Origin: Chara braunii
Taxonomy: Eukaryota; Streptophyta; Charophyceae; Charales; Characeae
Direction of reading: 5' to 3'
Assembly: GCA_003427395.1 (NCBI GenBank)
Contig: BFEA01000143.1
Location: 2,859,937-2,893,169 of the forward strand
Length of the DNA: 33,233 nt
Shown here: positions 1 to 10,668 of the stretch, piece after piece
Position numbering within the stretch: position 1 is the stretch's first letter
Layout: each line of letters begins with the position of its first letter
Position numbers and translations under genes: made by a program
Notes under the pieces: generated by a model
Seen by the model: only the letters and a program-made list of their open reading frames with translations
Databases searched by the model: none
What the model was told of the DNA's origin: nothing

Positions 1-10
1 GGTCGCCGCC

Positions 11-28
11 TCTCTCTCTCTCTCTCTT
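11..28. repeat. (CT)n microsatellite at the window edge
   Basis: This is a short run of CT dinucleotides. A T-rich, CGTT-containing stretch follows to about 90. No gene is visible here. Confidence 0.9.
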
Positions 29-270
29 TCTCTGAACCCGTTCGTTTCTTTTGTTTTTTTTTTTCGTTTTTTTCGTTCGTTTGACTCGAACGTTCGAGAT
101 GCCTGCGCCCGGTAGTCCGAGCCTCGGCACGGATCGGCGTACCAGTCGGTCGAGGCTCGGACTCGATAGTTGGGCCAGGTACTGGTGGTTTAACCGCTTA
201 TGGGTGACAAGTTTAGTTAAAATGACCCTTGGATTTTGTTATAAATGGCATGAGAAGTTGTCTGAAAATT

Positions 271-292
271 AGGTCCAGGTCCAGGTCCAGGT
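271..292. repeat. GGTCCA hexamer repeat
   Basis: About three and a half units of AGGTCC occur in tandem, immediately upstream of the left target duplication of the neighbouring retroposon. It is a simple repeat with no coding implication. Confidence 0.8.
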
Positions 293-309
293 GCAAGGTC
301 TCACTCATC

Positions 310-616
310 CAGATGTGGCTGGAGACCTAGCGGCCCATGAAACTTCGTCTTTTCTTATGTGTTGTATTTTGCCTTGGGCACTGGGCCCTTGTATAAAACC
401 ACCAGTACATGGGCACCTGGGCCAGGGGTCTGACAACTCAAATTTTGGAGGCTCGAATTCTGGAGGTGCGAAACGAAAACGGGGCCGCCAGTCTAATTTA
501 TCAACGGTGGGCCCAGTGTTTGACGTTTCGGCCTCGTTTTCTTGTGGCGACAAGTTTCGGACTGCAAGGCGGGGGGCGTGTACTTGTGATTCAAGAAAGG
601 GATTAAAAAAAAAAAA
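310..616 (+). mobile_element. Poly-A retroposon (SINE-like) with 15-bp target duplications
   Basis: The 15-mer AAGGTCTCACTCATC occurs at 295-309 and again, identical, at 617-631. The enclosed 307 bp ends in a run of about 14 A. This is the signature of target-primed reverse transcription by a LINE-like machinery. The body contains the CCTTGGGCACTGGGCCC motif near 373-390, which recurs at 14,687, and an ACCACCAGTAC motif near 401 that recurs inverted at about 175, 24,076 and 26,770. No RNA polymerase III A or B box is evident, so the origin of the body is unknown. The short ORFs over it are not convincing genes. Confidence 0.82.
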
Positions 617-862
617 AAGGTCTCACTCATCTGGATTCTCAATTGCTGACCATTGATTACCACACGGCGTTTTGCAAAGCTACAACAATTTTTTTATTTT
701 TTTTTAAGAAAGACAAGAAAACCTGGAAAACAGAAAAACAAGGTACGACAATTAACTGGAGGCCAATGTAGGGGCTTGGCACACCAGTCCCGTTACTCTT
801 GCCCGGCAAACACAAAAATTACATGGCATATACCACACTGAGAGGGCAAGCAGCAAGATGGG

Positions 863-1204
863 TAACAACGATTTCGTCAAACAGACATATTTTTAATTTC
901 CGAACGAAATTGAAAATCCAAACTATGGCCAAAATTTGATGAAATTTGGGTATGGTATTCTGAAAATGCCCTACCCCCTAGATGTATCTGGACTCAGTCA
1001 AAGTCCACATACATCCAGGGGGTACGACGTTCTGAAACTCCGTACCCCTGAATGTATGCGGACTTCGATAGAGTCCAGATGCATCGAGGGGGTAGGGCAT
1101 TTTCAGAATGTCGTACCCAAAATTTCACCAAATTTTTGCCACAGTTAGAATTTTCAATTTCATTCAAAAAATAAAATATGTCTGTTTTGACGAAATCGCT
1201 GTTA
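863..1204. mobile_element. Foldback / MITE-like element built of nested inverted modules
   Basis: The two halves are inverted copies. The outer arms pair TAACARCGATTTCGTCAAA at 863 with its complement ending at 1204, and similarity continues to the centre at about 1033. Nested inside are four ~21-bp modules in alternating orientation at 974-994, 1002-1022, 1044-1064 and 1072-1092, of the form CCCCCT-GATGTAT-TGGACT. Each arm is therefore itself a hairpin. There is no transposase and no clear target duplication, so superfamily is not assigned. The two ORFs over the palindrome are artefacts. Confidence 0.8.
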
Positions 1205-1547
1205 GAGGTCACCAGCCACGAGGAGACTCCCTTCGCTACCAAGTCATAGCAAGCTATCACCTGCCTATCTCTCTCCCTCTTTACCCCCCCCTAACGCCCT
1301 CCCGCTCCAAATTAACATCCCTCCACCCCCTGCTTGTCCTCCTGCTTTTTCAGTTTAGGGTTTACAGCACGGCGATTGCTCCTATGCTTGCAGACCCAAG
1401 CTCCCTTTAGTCTTTTGAACATAGATTTACCTTTCATTATGTGGCTCTACTGCCTATAGTTTCGATACCACAACGCAATAGGAATAGGAATAGCAGATGA
1501 ACGCAACAGGAACAAGAATAGCAGATTAATGCAAGCAACACAAGAAT
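1205..1547. other. Intergenic, no gene seen
   Basis: This stretch is pyrimidine-rich around 1260-1350 and then A-rich with AGGAATAG and AGCAGAT-type short repeats at 1480-1545. I see no coding or RNA gene. Confidence 0.6.
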
Positions 1548-1562
1548 GCAAAGCATCACACA

Positions 1563-1606
1563 TAGAAGGGTTATTTTCCGTTGTAAAAAAAAAAAAAAAA
1601 AAAAAA
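1563..1606 (+). mobile_element. 44-bp poly-A insertion with 15-bp target duplications
   Basis: GCAAAGCATCACACA is present at 1548-1562 and, identical, at 1607-1621. Between the copies are only about 22 unique bases, ending ATTTTCCGTTGT, followed by about 22 A. This looks like a severely 5'-truncated target-primed insertion. The 22-bp body could be the 3' end of a LINE or a partner SINE, which would allow its master to be identified. Confidence 0.78.
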
Positions 1607-1621
1607 GCAAAGCATCACACA

Positions 1622-2160
1622 GCATATACAAGGTACCCACAAAGATAATGCCAAAAACAACCAGTTGTATATCACTTCAACTGAAAACAACGTCAACTCC
1701 TAGGGCATACGTCTTTACGTTCAATGTCCCTCCTATGCACAGATGTGGCCAATGTTGTCTCTAGTTTCTTTGTTTTTCATTTTTTTGAGATATCCCATCC
1801 CTTACGCAGCATTTGGCTGTGGGGGAAAGGTCTTGGTCCGCCGAGATGTCGGCGCGAATACCCTTACAAGGGTATCCGCCCTAGTTTTTGTAAGTGACAG
1901 AAAATAAATTTGATTCAAAAAGTTTTAGTACACCGCACAAGTCTCGGTCGTGTCTGATCGTTTAGGCTGACTGAATGGTTGACTAGACTCCCCAGAGTAG
2001 AGAGTGTGTGGGCGTGCAGTCTTAAGGCGCGCGCGATCTCTCTTTTTGTTGATGATTGTAAGGCCGGCGAGGTTGCCGGCCAAGTCTTTATTTTATTCTC
2101 TGACTAAAACTACGGATTAAATAATATTTTTCTTTGATTGGTATGCTTGACCCTGACATG
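1622..2160. other. Non-coding stretch with two perfect hairpins
   Basis: ATACCCTT/AAGGGTAT (about 1859-1876) and GGCCGGC/GCCGGCC (2062-2068 with 2075-2081) form perfect short hairpins. An AATAAA-type signal lies near 1903. The look is of a retroelement terminal region, but no partner repeat or TG...CA ends could be fixed in this window. Confidence 0.35.
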
Positions 2161-5100
2161 TGCGTACGTACGGAGGTCGACGTAGATGGCGGCACGATTC
2201 TTTATAGCCGCGCGGTGGATGCGAAAGGTTGACGACCGTGAGTTTGGCTGGTAGGTCGAGGTGTGGTTGTGGAACGTTTCGGGCCTGCGCAGTACCTGCT
2301 TATTTAAGTGTCCGTCAATACTAAACCCGACCTTGGGCCTAGCACTATTGGTTACAATATCGGACTTCAGACCAAAAGATTCAGGGATCGAGATTGGCCA
2401 GCGACGGCGAGGTAACGTGGGAGTGGTGCGAAGGAATCGAGGGGTTGAGGGCCTGGCGTGGCTATCCCCCTTGGTTTTGCCGTCGGCAGCATCCGAACGG
2501 TACTAACGTTTTTTTCCCCTCGATCGTCGTAGTCTAGCGAATAAGAGTTTCTAAATATTTTATTACTATTTTTATGCTCCAGCGTTCCTTGACTCAATCG
2601 CGGTGCCGGATTTAGAGGCCGCCATGACAGTCGAGGACCTTAAGCGCGCGCCTCCTATGCTTGACCTTCGGGTTCGTGGGTGTTTGGGATGCTGACGAAA
2701 TTCCTCGACCTTGCCCTTCTTGAAAACATGGACTGAGGAATTCAATGTACGTGCGAACCGGAGGGTGACTTGACCTACGACGAGGAAGAAACCGCAGCGG
2801 CGGGGACCTTCAGCAAGTGCGCCGACTGTCAACCACTGAGTGCCGCAAAGAGGCTTGAGTAGGCATGCCCGTCGGGCCCAGGGGAGGCAGGCAGCTACCC
2901 AGGGCACAGTGAGGCGGCGCGCAGTCATGCCGAATGTCCAACTGGCCTGCGGAACCTTTCTCCGCGTTGGTCTCCAAAGTTCTCATTTAGATATCCGCTA
3001 CCACCATCAAGGTCATTGCGAGGCCCGCGGGAGGGTGGAATAGGCCTAGGTAGTTGTGGCCAGGGGATACACCTCTCGTCAACCACGACCTGCAGAGAGA
3101 AGTTTGGAGGGACTATGGTTTCAGGACCCGAAAAATCGTGAACAAGTCACAGGTGCAGTGGGACACGGTAGACACAGTAGGCGCTGTGAGGAGGGGTTAC
3201 CACGACAGGGGCTGTTGCGGCACTGTTGTGGAGCTCATCCTTCGGGACTTTGGTTATAGGAGTGAAAGACTAGCTGGCCCATGTAGCAGCAGTTTCCCTT
3301 CGGAGTTTCATAGGAAATAGGAGCCGCAAAAGCTAGGAGTGACCGAGAGTTGGTCGTGCTGGCTGTTTTCGCAGACGAGTCGTCGCGGACTCCGTAGTAG
3401 AGTTGAACTTCCAATACTACTACCCTGTTGCCTATACCAGACGATACTTTTGTGGTGTCCAGGTTCACCCACAATGTAGTACAGGAAGAGAGCGCAGAGG
3501 GTCGGGAGAGAGCGACGGGCAGCAAGAGAAGCGGCGAAAGAAGGGAAACGAACCTGGACGGGAGATTGCACCGAGTGCGCGCAGGCCAAAGGAGATGGAG
3601 ATGGAGCGGCGATGGGAAAAAGTACTTGTGGTGGAGCAAAGAACACATTTCTCGCCCGATCCTTGATGGAATCAGGCGAACCAAGTGTCGGAATTGGGGT
3701 TTTGGGGGAGGGCGGATACGGATATGAAGTTAGTTTTAGAAGGAAATTTAATTTAGTAGAAAAAGAGGTTAATAGTGAAAGTTGTGCGTGGAGATAAGGC
3801 GAAGGTTGGTTATGGTGGAAACGAAAATCGTCTGACTCACCCGTTCCTTGATGAGAACGAGCGAGTGGAGACTCGTCCCAGAGGTTTTCTGACAAGGCGA
3901 GTCCATTGGAGTGGTTAGAATAGCAAAAGAGTTCGTGTAGAGGGAGTACGGAGGTAGAAGAGTTGCACGGAGGTATTGAGTCGTCCAGATATAGAGAGGA
4001 CGTAGAATCGACTTTTCGGTCGTTTCTCAATGAGAATGAGTAGAAAAAAAGTGTTAAATAGGGGTTCTAGAGTGATGCGAATCTGATAGAAGAGTTAGAT
4101 TTGGGAAAGGGGTTAGGGAAAAAAGTAGCAGTGCGAAAGGGGTGGGAATGAAATACTTACCTTGCACAGGCGATTCTGTCCGACATTTGAGTTTATCTTG
4201 CGATGTTTAGCGGAAGATTCATCCAAATTTGTGCACATGTGAGAGGCTACTTGAAGTAGTCTGCAGCGATGTTGTTCCTTTCGGGTCGATTTCGATTGGT
4301 TGTTGTCATAGGTCGTCATTAACCAGTTGTCCATCATCCTTTCTGCAATTGCCCCCCCTTCGTTACCTGTGTGGGCCTACGTATTAGGACGTTTTTTTCT
4401 GACCAGATGCATTGAAGAGGTAAGGGAGGGAAAAATCGAAGAGTAGCATGTCCATAGGAATGAAGTATTGAGAGAAGAGTTGCAGGCTCGGAGCTTACCT
4501 ATTGGCCAAGGGGCAGCCCATGCTGTCGGGCGAAGCAACAGAAGATAGCAACAAGGTTGGAAACTTACATGTTTGCCAATGTGTCACTCATCTTGTTGAA
4601 TGGAAGGAACGAGGGGCGGTCTATGAAAGTTAGCTGCTGACCAGCGAACAACTAATTCGCTGAACAAACAAGCTGCAAGCGAGCGGTGAGGACGGGAGTT
4701 GTGAGCCGAGTACTTATCGTTTGGCCGGTATGACGCTCATCCGAACGGCCTGCGCACCAGGGAGGCCCACAGGATAACATATCTGTCTGCTGAGCGATAT
4801 ATTGTCCACTCTGTAGACTGGAGGAGCCAGGAGTGAGCAACAATGCAGCAGTCTTGAAAGCTTGCTTATTGGCTAGTATGCGGCGTTCTGTAGATCTGAG
4901 TGGCGGGAGTCCAGTTGTAGGTTGGATGCTGTCGAGGTTTGGTGAGGACTGCGCGACAGGTATCTGCGTGCACTCCGCCCACTGCATGGCCAACTTAATC
5001 ACACTGTTGCTTCAATACGTAGAGAGGGAGGACTGTGTCCTCGATCCATAGCCCATGTCTTGAGCTGTAATCAGCACATATCGAAACACATGGTTCTGCG

Positions 5101-5590
5101 GTGTGTCAAAATTTCTTTAGAAGGAGGGTCGTTGCTGCGACGATTTGGAAAAGTTGTCAGGAAGCCAACAAATGGAAATTTGACATTGGATTGACCAAAT
5201 TGTTGCACATTCCTGACCATCATTGCGAGGCCCTCAGGTGCATCAAGGAACCAAGACCCTCTCACGCGAGTCTGAGAGTACATTTCTTGGATCTGAGAGT
5301 CTCAAACCTATCTCCTTCTGCCCTTCTCACTCTAAGTCTAGTCTATTGGTTCTGCAGGGAAGGCGGCAGGCGGGATCGCAACTCGTAGGACCACATCAAG
5401 ACTTTGTAGGGAGTCCGCCCACCAATCGCGGGAGCTCTGCTGGAGTCTAGGCAAGGTTCTGGAGGCAGGGAAAGTATACCACCTTCTGACTGTATGAACC
5501 CACTATACCCTGTTTGACTATCTTTCCCTCTAGTTTTGATTGTTGTATGCATATGTTCCCCTATGACTTTTGCTTTTTTGGGGGGGATTT
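2161..5590. other. Long degenerate region without a recognised gene
   Basis: Composition is more balanced and GC-richer than the flanks. Many short open frames of 60-150 codons exist on both strands, but none shows a domain, a motif or a long frame. The longest, 3308-4030 on the minus strand (240 codons), is rich in Ser, Pro and Leu because the plus strand is purine-rich. I see no conserved motif in it. The 2570-3320 plus-strand stretch reads like frame-broken old coding sequence, but I cannot name it. It may be decayed retroelement or a gene with introns that cannot be parsed by eye. Confidence 0.4.
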
Positions 5591-5727
5591 AATCAGACTG
5601 AATGGAAGGAATGTGAGTGAAAAACTTAAGTTTCTTCTTTATTTTGATTGAAAGCAGACCAAGGGATGACCTGGGGAAAGGTGGGAGGAAGGCAGTTTTG
5701 CATGTTTTTAACTGGGTCAACCAAGGA

Positions 5728-6486
5728 CTGGACATTGTTTCTCAGTTAAATGACTCAGGGCTATGTTTATTTGGTTGTTTCCTTAAGGGTCAAACATTGT
5801 TTCTAAGTTGAATGACCTGGTTGCTGTGTTTATTTTTAAGGGTTTGCCTGGTTGATCTTTGGGATCAAGCATTGTTTCTAAGCGGAATGGTTTGGTCTAT
5901 CAGTTTCTTTTCAGGTTTCTGACTGAAGTTGGGCTAAGGGATCCAACTTCATGCTTTAAATGATTTTGGGATAGGTTGAACATTGTTTCGAGGCTGAATG
6001 GTTCAACTTTTTGTTTCATTTTTTAGGGAGGAGTTTTTGTATAAGGCTAAGCATTGTTTCTAAGCTGAATGATTTTTAGCTCGAAGCCACACACATAAGT
6101 ATAAACTGAGTATAACAAAAAGTACCTTATTTATATTTGCATGCAAACTGATAGTTGAGCATTGTTTCTAAGCAGAATGGTCCAACACTAAGATATGTCA
6201 CTAAAAAGAGAAGGGAAACTAAAAAATATAATTGAAAGTAATTTGGTCAAGCCGAGCATTGTTTCCAAGCCGAATGACTCAGTCCCCTGCTCATATTTTT
6301 ATTTATTTTTAGAACAAAGTCAGAAATTATTAAATTTTGAATATTAAATAGTTCAGAGCGACTAGACATTGTTTCTAAGCAGAATGATCCAGAGATATAT
6401 ATCCAAAGAAGAGAAACGTAGTTGTGCAACCTGTTCGTGTGTATCATAAGGCATGCTAGACATTATTTCTAAGTTGAATGGTCTAG
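5728..6486 (+). repeat. Nine iterated hairpins with one conserved core and covarying arms
   Basis: A 20-bp core, consensus CATTGTTTCTAAGCTGAATG, occurs nine times on the plus strand at 5733, 5795, 5870, 5981, 6052, 6160, 6257, 6367 and 6461, always exactly 20 bp long. Start-to-start spacing is 62-111 bp. The ends CATT/AATG pair. The bases outside differ between copies yet are complementary within a copy: GGTCA/TGACC (copy 2), GATCAA/TTTGGTC (3), GGTTGAA/TTCAACT (4), GCTAA/TTAGC (5), GTTG/CAAC (6), GAG/CTC (7), CTAGA/TCCAG (8), CTAGA/TCTAG (9). Copy 1 is weakest (CTGG with CTCAG). In several copies one base is bulged on the 3' side next to AATG. T-G wobbles favour folding of the plus-strand RNA. 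No coding frame runs through. I recognise no known RNA or repeat family. Confidence 0.8.
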
Positions 6487-6659
6487 TACCATGTCATATG
6501 TAAATTGGGTATATGGGATAAATCATCAGAAAGTTTTATGAACAAATCTATGGGGATTTGACTTTAGGACTGGTGAGAGTACTTACCAATGTGGTTTGGC
6601 CTTACATATGGCTTTAGTTGCTCGCTACATTCTAGAGTAATAGGAGTTAGTTCAATTCT

Positions 6660-7290
6660 TGCATTTTCTGAGCTAAGTTTTTTTTTTACTTAGATCAATT
6701 GTTGCATTTTTTTGGATCATTTGTTATACTTAGCTTTATATAAATTTTGGTAAGCTACTTTCTCTATGGGAAGCGCTGCCAAAATTTCTGCAAATCCAAG
6801 GAGTTGGTCAAATTTTTTACTTTTCAAAGTTCAACTTGTTTAAATTTAATATATGGCTTAGTAAAAATTTGGAAAGTTTTATTTTCTAAAGGGAGTGCTG
6901 TCCAAATTTTTACTAATTCAACAAGTAAGACAGAATTGAACCTTGAGAAGTCAAGAGTTGTTTTAAATTTTGAACTGAGCTTTGTATAAATCTTAGAATA
7001 TCACTTTTTTAAAGGGAGTGTTGCCGAAATTTTTACAAATCTAAGGAGTTAATTAAATTTTTTCTTGTTTGAACTCAAGTCTTACTTTGAGTTCTCATCT
7101 GACTTAGTATAAATATATGAAGTGTACTTTTCTAAAGGAGATGCTGCCCAAATTTTTACTAATTCAAGAATTTAGACAAAATTTGACTCACAAGAGTTAT
7201 AAATTATTTCAGTTTTCATATCGGAGCTGATATAAATTATGAGAAGACACTTTTCCTACGGGAAACGTTGCCAATTTTTTTTTTTTTTTA
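6660..7290 (+). repeat. Diverged ~123-bp tandem repeat, five copies
   Basis: The anchor G[CT]TG[CT]CC followed by AAATTTTTACNAATTCAA recurs at 6775, 6897, 7020, 7143 and 7267, giving periods of 122, 123, 123 and 124 bp. A second anchor, GCTTAGTATAAAT-like, recurs with the same spacing about 40 bp upstream of each. The copies are AT-rich and well diverged, and the last one is interrupted by a T run. This is probably an old minisatellite, or the 3' part of the same locus as the adjacent hairpin array. No coding is supported. Confidence 0.8.
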
Positions 7291-8556
7291 AAGGGGATAA
7301 ATTATATTCAACAAGTGGCGATTCTGACAATCCACCCAAAATAGAGGAGATTTTGTGAAAAACCTACCTTTCTTTGGGCATTGACTTAGAGATGAACTTA
7401 GGCTTAGTTAGCAGGAAACTTTTGAGTGAGAATATGCTATAGAGATTCATTCCCCATACACTGATGGTTTAGCTTGGGGATTGGTCTATCATGTGTTACA
7501 GGTCCTCTTGGTCATTTGTTTCAGGATCAAGGATAGACTCAACTTGATCACTTATAACATGTCGGTTGCCGATTCGTCGGTTTACGGCTTAACTTCAATC
7601 CACTCGTTACCAAACCTGAAGACTTTAGCCCTAGTTGTTTTAATTGTTTTATTAAGGTTTTCACCCGAACTTTTGTTGAATAACCATTTAACAGAGGTAC
7701 CGATTCTTTATTTTGAAAGGCTGGACAAAGGTTGGGGCTTGCATGGCTAAAACAAGGGGTATGCGTACAGAGCATGGTTGAAGTTGACTCCGTGTAGTGT
7801 GTGAACTTTGTTAAATCTTTCATGTGATTGCAGATATGTTTGTGGTTCCGACTTTGGATTTGACTGTCTGCGATCACATACATATATATAACTGCGAGGA
7901 GTCCCACTGTGATTGTGAGTAGTGATCGTCACATATTTATAACTCTTTATATATATGTACATACATACATATCGAATGTTCGTGCAACCTATAGTGACCG
8001 TGCGCAAGGACTGAACAGACTATGCGTTAAGAGAAAAGAGAGATCCTCTTTTATCCTTTGTTTTTTTAGAGTTTTTATAGTTGGACGCTGTAGTCTGTGA
8101 CAACCTTCAAAGTCAAACCCCTTGAGTTCGCGCCAGGTCTTGGATGATGAAGTTGGTCTCCGGGGCAATAATAAATAATTGTCACCACATGTACGAACAT
8201 GTATACCACCCACTCTCTGCAGGGTGCAGAAGAGGGTGTGGTTCTCTACCGCACTTGGCGGTTGTCTCACATCGAGAGATTAACCCCTCAAGGCGCGTGT
8301 CAGCTGACACTTAAGTGTTGAACGCGACCCTCGAGATTAACGAGCACCGCATGATTATGGGTACTACATAGTACGTCATCGTTGCGACCGCTTGAGTAAG
8401 CATGCATTGCTAGTCGATATGAGAAGGTTTTGCGTTCGCTCGGTTTTATATTAAGACCCACGTGCAACGCCTATCCGACTTTCGCGTCGGAAGGTTATGG
8501 GATGGCTACAAAAAGGAACAAGGAATATTGTTGTGCTGTTTTATTTTGTGTCGTTT

Positions 8557-8558
<2 letters not shown>
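7291..8558. other. Intergenic, no gene recognised
   Basis: The stretch contains an 89-codon frame at 7481-7750 (+) with Leu-rich composition and no motif, alternating TATATA/CATACA tracts at 7870-7970, and the perfect palindrome GTGTCAGCTGACAC at 8297-8310. I could not assign any element ends. Confidence 0.4.

Positions 8559-8640
<82 letters not shown>
8559..8640. repeat. (GT)n microsatellite, about 82 bp
   Basis: This is an uninterrupted TG dinucleotide run. The Cys-Val polypeptides it appears to encode on the plus strand are artefacts of the repeat. The length may be imprecise in a short-read assembly. Confidence 0.97.
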
Positions 8641-8641
<1 letters not shown>

Positions 8642-9568
8642 AATTTTATGTTTTTAAAGCATGGTGTAACATGTGGTGAGTGCACTGAGTGGGATGCATC
8701 CTAGTCGACCGATGGCGAGTCGCGCTGGCCCCTTGGGACTTCATCCCCCCCGTGCGTCAGTTCGCGTGTGGGTACGATAGAGGCGTGGGACCGCTCATAC
8801 CCCCTATGCTACAACGTACGAGAAACACCCTCGGCTGGTCCACCTCTGCGATTGAAACTGATTAACTTTCGTAGTGTGGACTGGTAGCTCGGCGGTGATA
8901 TGCCCACCGAAAGGAGGTGACAGCTCCCGCAGGTGGAGGTAAGTTGTACCTCGCGTTGGCCCTATCCTGTCGTAGGGGCTCGTGAGAGGTACGGCTGGCG
9001 CACTCGGCCGGAGCGGCTTGCAGAAGCTCCTTGTGTATCACAAATGGAAGGTCCAACTCCTACGTGACGCGGTTGGGAGGGTCGCGCCCTACACATAACC
9101 GATGCGCTCGACAACGAGCAGGATTCGGGCTGAAGTTTTTGTGAGGGCCGATGGATGAAGGTGATCGAGGGTGGGGAGTGTGCAAAGGGGCGCGCATACC
9201 GAAATGTTCACAGCGCGCCATTAAATGAGAGAGTACACCCCAGGGTGGGGCACATGGGGGGAGTTGATGTGGATGAACATCTCGGAGGAGAGCCATTCAA
9301 TATGTGTTTTTTCTTTTTTCTTTTTCCTGGTCGGTTGTTGTTCTATGCTCGCCTTTTTCCTATCCCTTTTTGTTTTTTCTTTTCTTTGTTTTCCCGCCTG
9401 TTGTTTTGTAGCCCCCTTTTCCCTTTCTGTTTTTGCGCTCATTGCCTTGTGCCCCCCTTTTCATTTTTTTGGCTTCCTGATGTAAAAGGGAAAAGGGTGA
9501 CCTCATGTTTGCTCGCCCACACACAATAATTATTAATATTTTAAAGTTTTTTGCTAACTGTTGTAGTT
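8641..9568. other. Non-coding, with a polypyrimidine tract
   Basis: 8,700-9,290 is GC-richer, with short frames but no recognisable domain. 9,300-9,480 is a strongly strand-biased T/C tract (TTTTC and CCCTTTT runs) that produces Phe/Cys/Leu-rich pseudo-ORFs on the plus strand and Lys/Arg-rich ones on the minus strand. No gene is supported. Confidence 0.5.
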
Positions 9569-9640
9569 GGGTTTGAACCCACACACGCATTTGAGAAACC
9601 CAACTGACCCTCAACCAGTTGATTGATGAGGTAACCGTTG
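9558..9640 (-). repeat. tRNA-like SINE head (tentative)
   Basis: Read on the minus strand, GTGGGTTCAAACCCAAC near 9565-9583 fits a B box / T-arm (consensus GGTTCRANNCC). ATCAACTGGTTGAGGG about 40 bases upstream on that strand resembles a D-arm / A box. It does not fold into a full cloverleaf, so a tRNA-derived SINE relic is more likely than a tRNA gene. Confidence 0.45.
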
Positions 9641-9890
9641 AGGTCGATTGGGTCCCTATGTGATGTTGGGGACCGTTTTCTTTTTAAGTGTATCCCATGT
9701 CAGGCAGTTGGCACATCAGGATGTGTATGTGTGTCCAAACCCTAACCTTGTAGAGTGTGGAAAACCAGCTGAATGACAAAAATGGAAAATGTGTCAAATT
9801 GTCGTCATGATGCATTTTGCAGTCAAAATGATTTTTAGTTTTTTTTGTAATACTTCTCCCAGAAATATCACAATGAAATATATGGACTAT

Positions 9891-10439
9891 GGGTCTCGTT
9901 AGACACTCCTACAAGTGCCTGTTTTTAGGATTGAGTCCTGGTTGCACGCAATCCTAAATCCAATTTTGAGATTGAAAATGTGAAAACGGCGTTAGGATGA
10001 GTCCTAAAGGATTTAGGATTCCCCAGGCAAAATCGTCCTAAATTTTCCACTAGCCCCAGACCTATCGAATAATTTAGGATTCCCGCATTTCAAGAACTCA
10101 TTGGGTCGCGCGCATGGCATCGTCGACACGGAGTTGCTGGTGCAGAAGCGGTCCGTCGGGTCAGTGATCGGACATCGGAGGTTTTCTGCTGGTCGACGCG
10201 GGCAACGGCCACGAATGGTAGTCGTTGGCAGGGATTGGACGGTTATTGGCAGGAATGGACGGACATTGGCAACGCAGCTGCGTATACACATATGAAATCG
10301 GCCTCAGGAGACCTCTTAGGACGAATCCTAAAAGATGATTTTTATGATTGCGTATAACGACGCCACACGAAATCCTAAAAATCCTTTAGGACTCGTCATA
10401 AAAAATTTAGGATTCTTTTAGGAGTGTCTAACGAGACCC
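9891..10439. mobile_element. 549-bp MITE with 21-bp TIRs, TSD TAT
   Basis: The first 21 bases (GGGTCTCGTTAGACACTCCT plus A) are the exact reverse complement of the last 21 (10,419-10,439). The trinucleotide TAT flanks both sides (9888-9890 and 10,440-10,442). The interior carries many copies of the inverted motif CCTAAA/TTTAGGA concentrated near both ends, as in subterminal transposase-binding repeats. There is no transposase: the ~92-codon frame inside has no motif. The 3-bp duplication and the GGG start suggest a PIF/Harbinger-like MITE, although TAT is not the usual TTA/TAA. Confidence 0.9.
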
Positions 10440-10444
10440 TATGA

Positions 10445-10668
10445 GTTTTTCATATTTTGTCATAGATTCTTCTGAGCTAAAAAAATCACGGAAAATGCAG
10501 TACTTTTCTGTTGGCCGCCACATGGTATAGCAGCGAAAATGGAAGGTCGATTCTTTTTTTTAATATAAATATGTGTAATAATTGGATCAAAACGAAATCG
10601 GTGGGCCCTGCAATTTTCATATTTTTTTACACATTCTTCTGAACTTGAAAAATCAGTGAAATTCTAGG
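10445..10668. repeat. Two diverged copies of a ~60-bp repeat
   Basis: A segment TTTTCATATTTT..CATTCTTCTGA..AAAAATCA..GAAA is present at about 10,445-10,500 and again at about 10,613-10,668, a period of roughly 168 bp. The MITE described at 9,891 appears to have inserted at the left edge of this repeat. Confidence 0.55.

Noticed and set aside
2062-2090. Rho-independent bacterial terminator (GC hairpin followed by T-rich DNA)
   Set aside because: Nothing else in the window is bacterial, there is no upstream gene and the T run is interrupted.
3308-4030. 240-codon minus-strand open frame
   Set aside because: The composition is explained by purine-rich plus strand. No motif, no supporting neighbour and overlapping frames on both strands argue against a gene, though it cannot be excluded.
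5728-6486. CRISPR-like array (repeats with spacers)
   Set aside because: Spacing is irregular (62-111 bp), the context is eukaryotic, there are no cas genes, and the flanking arms pair within each unit, which CRISPR spacers do not do.
8430-8704. Cys-Val repeat protein
   Set aside because: It is an artefact of the (GT)n microsatellite.
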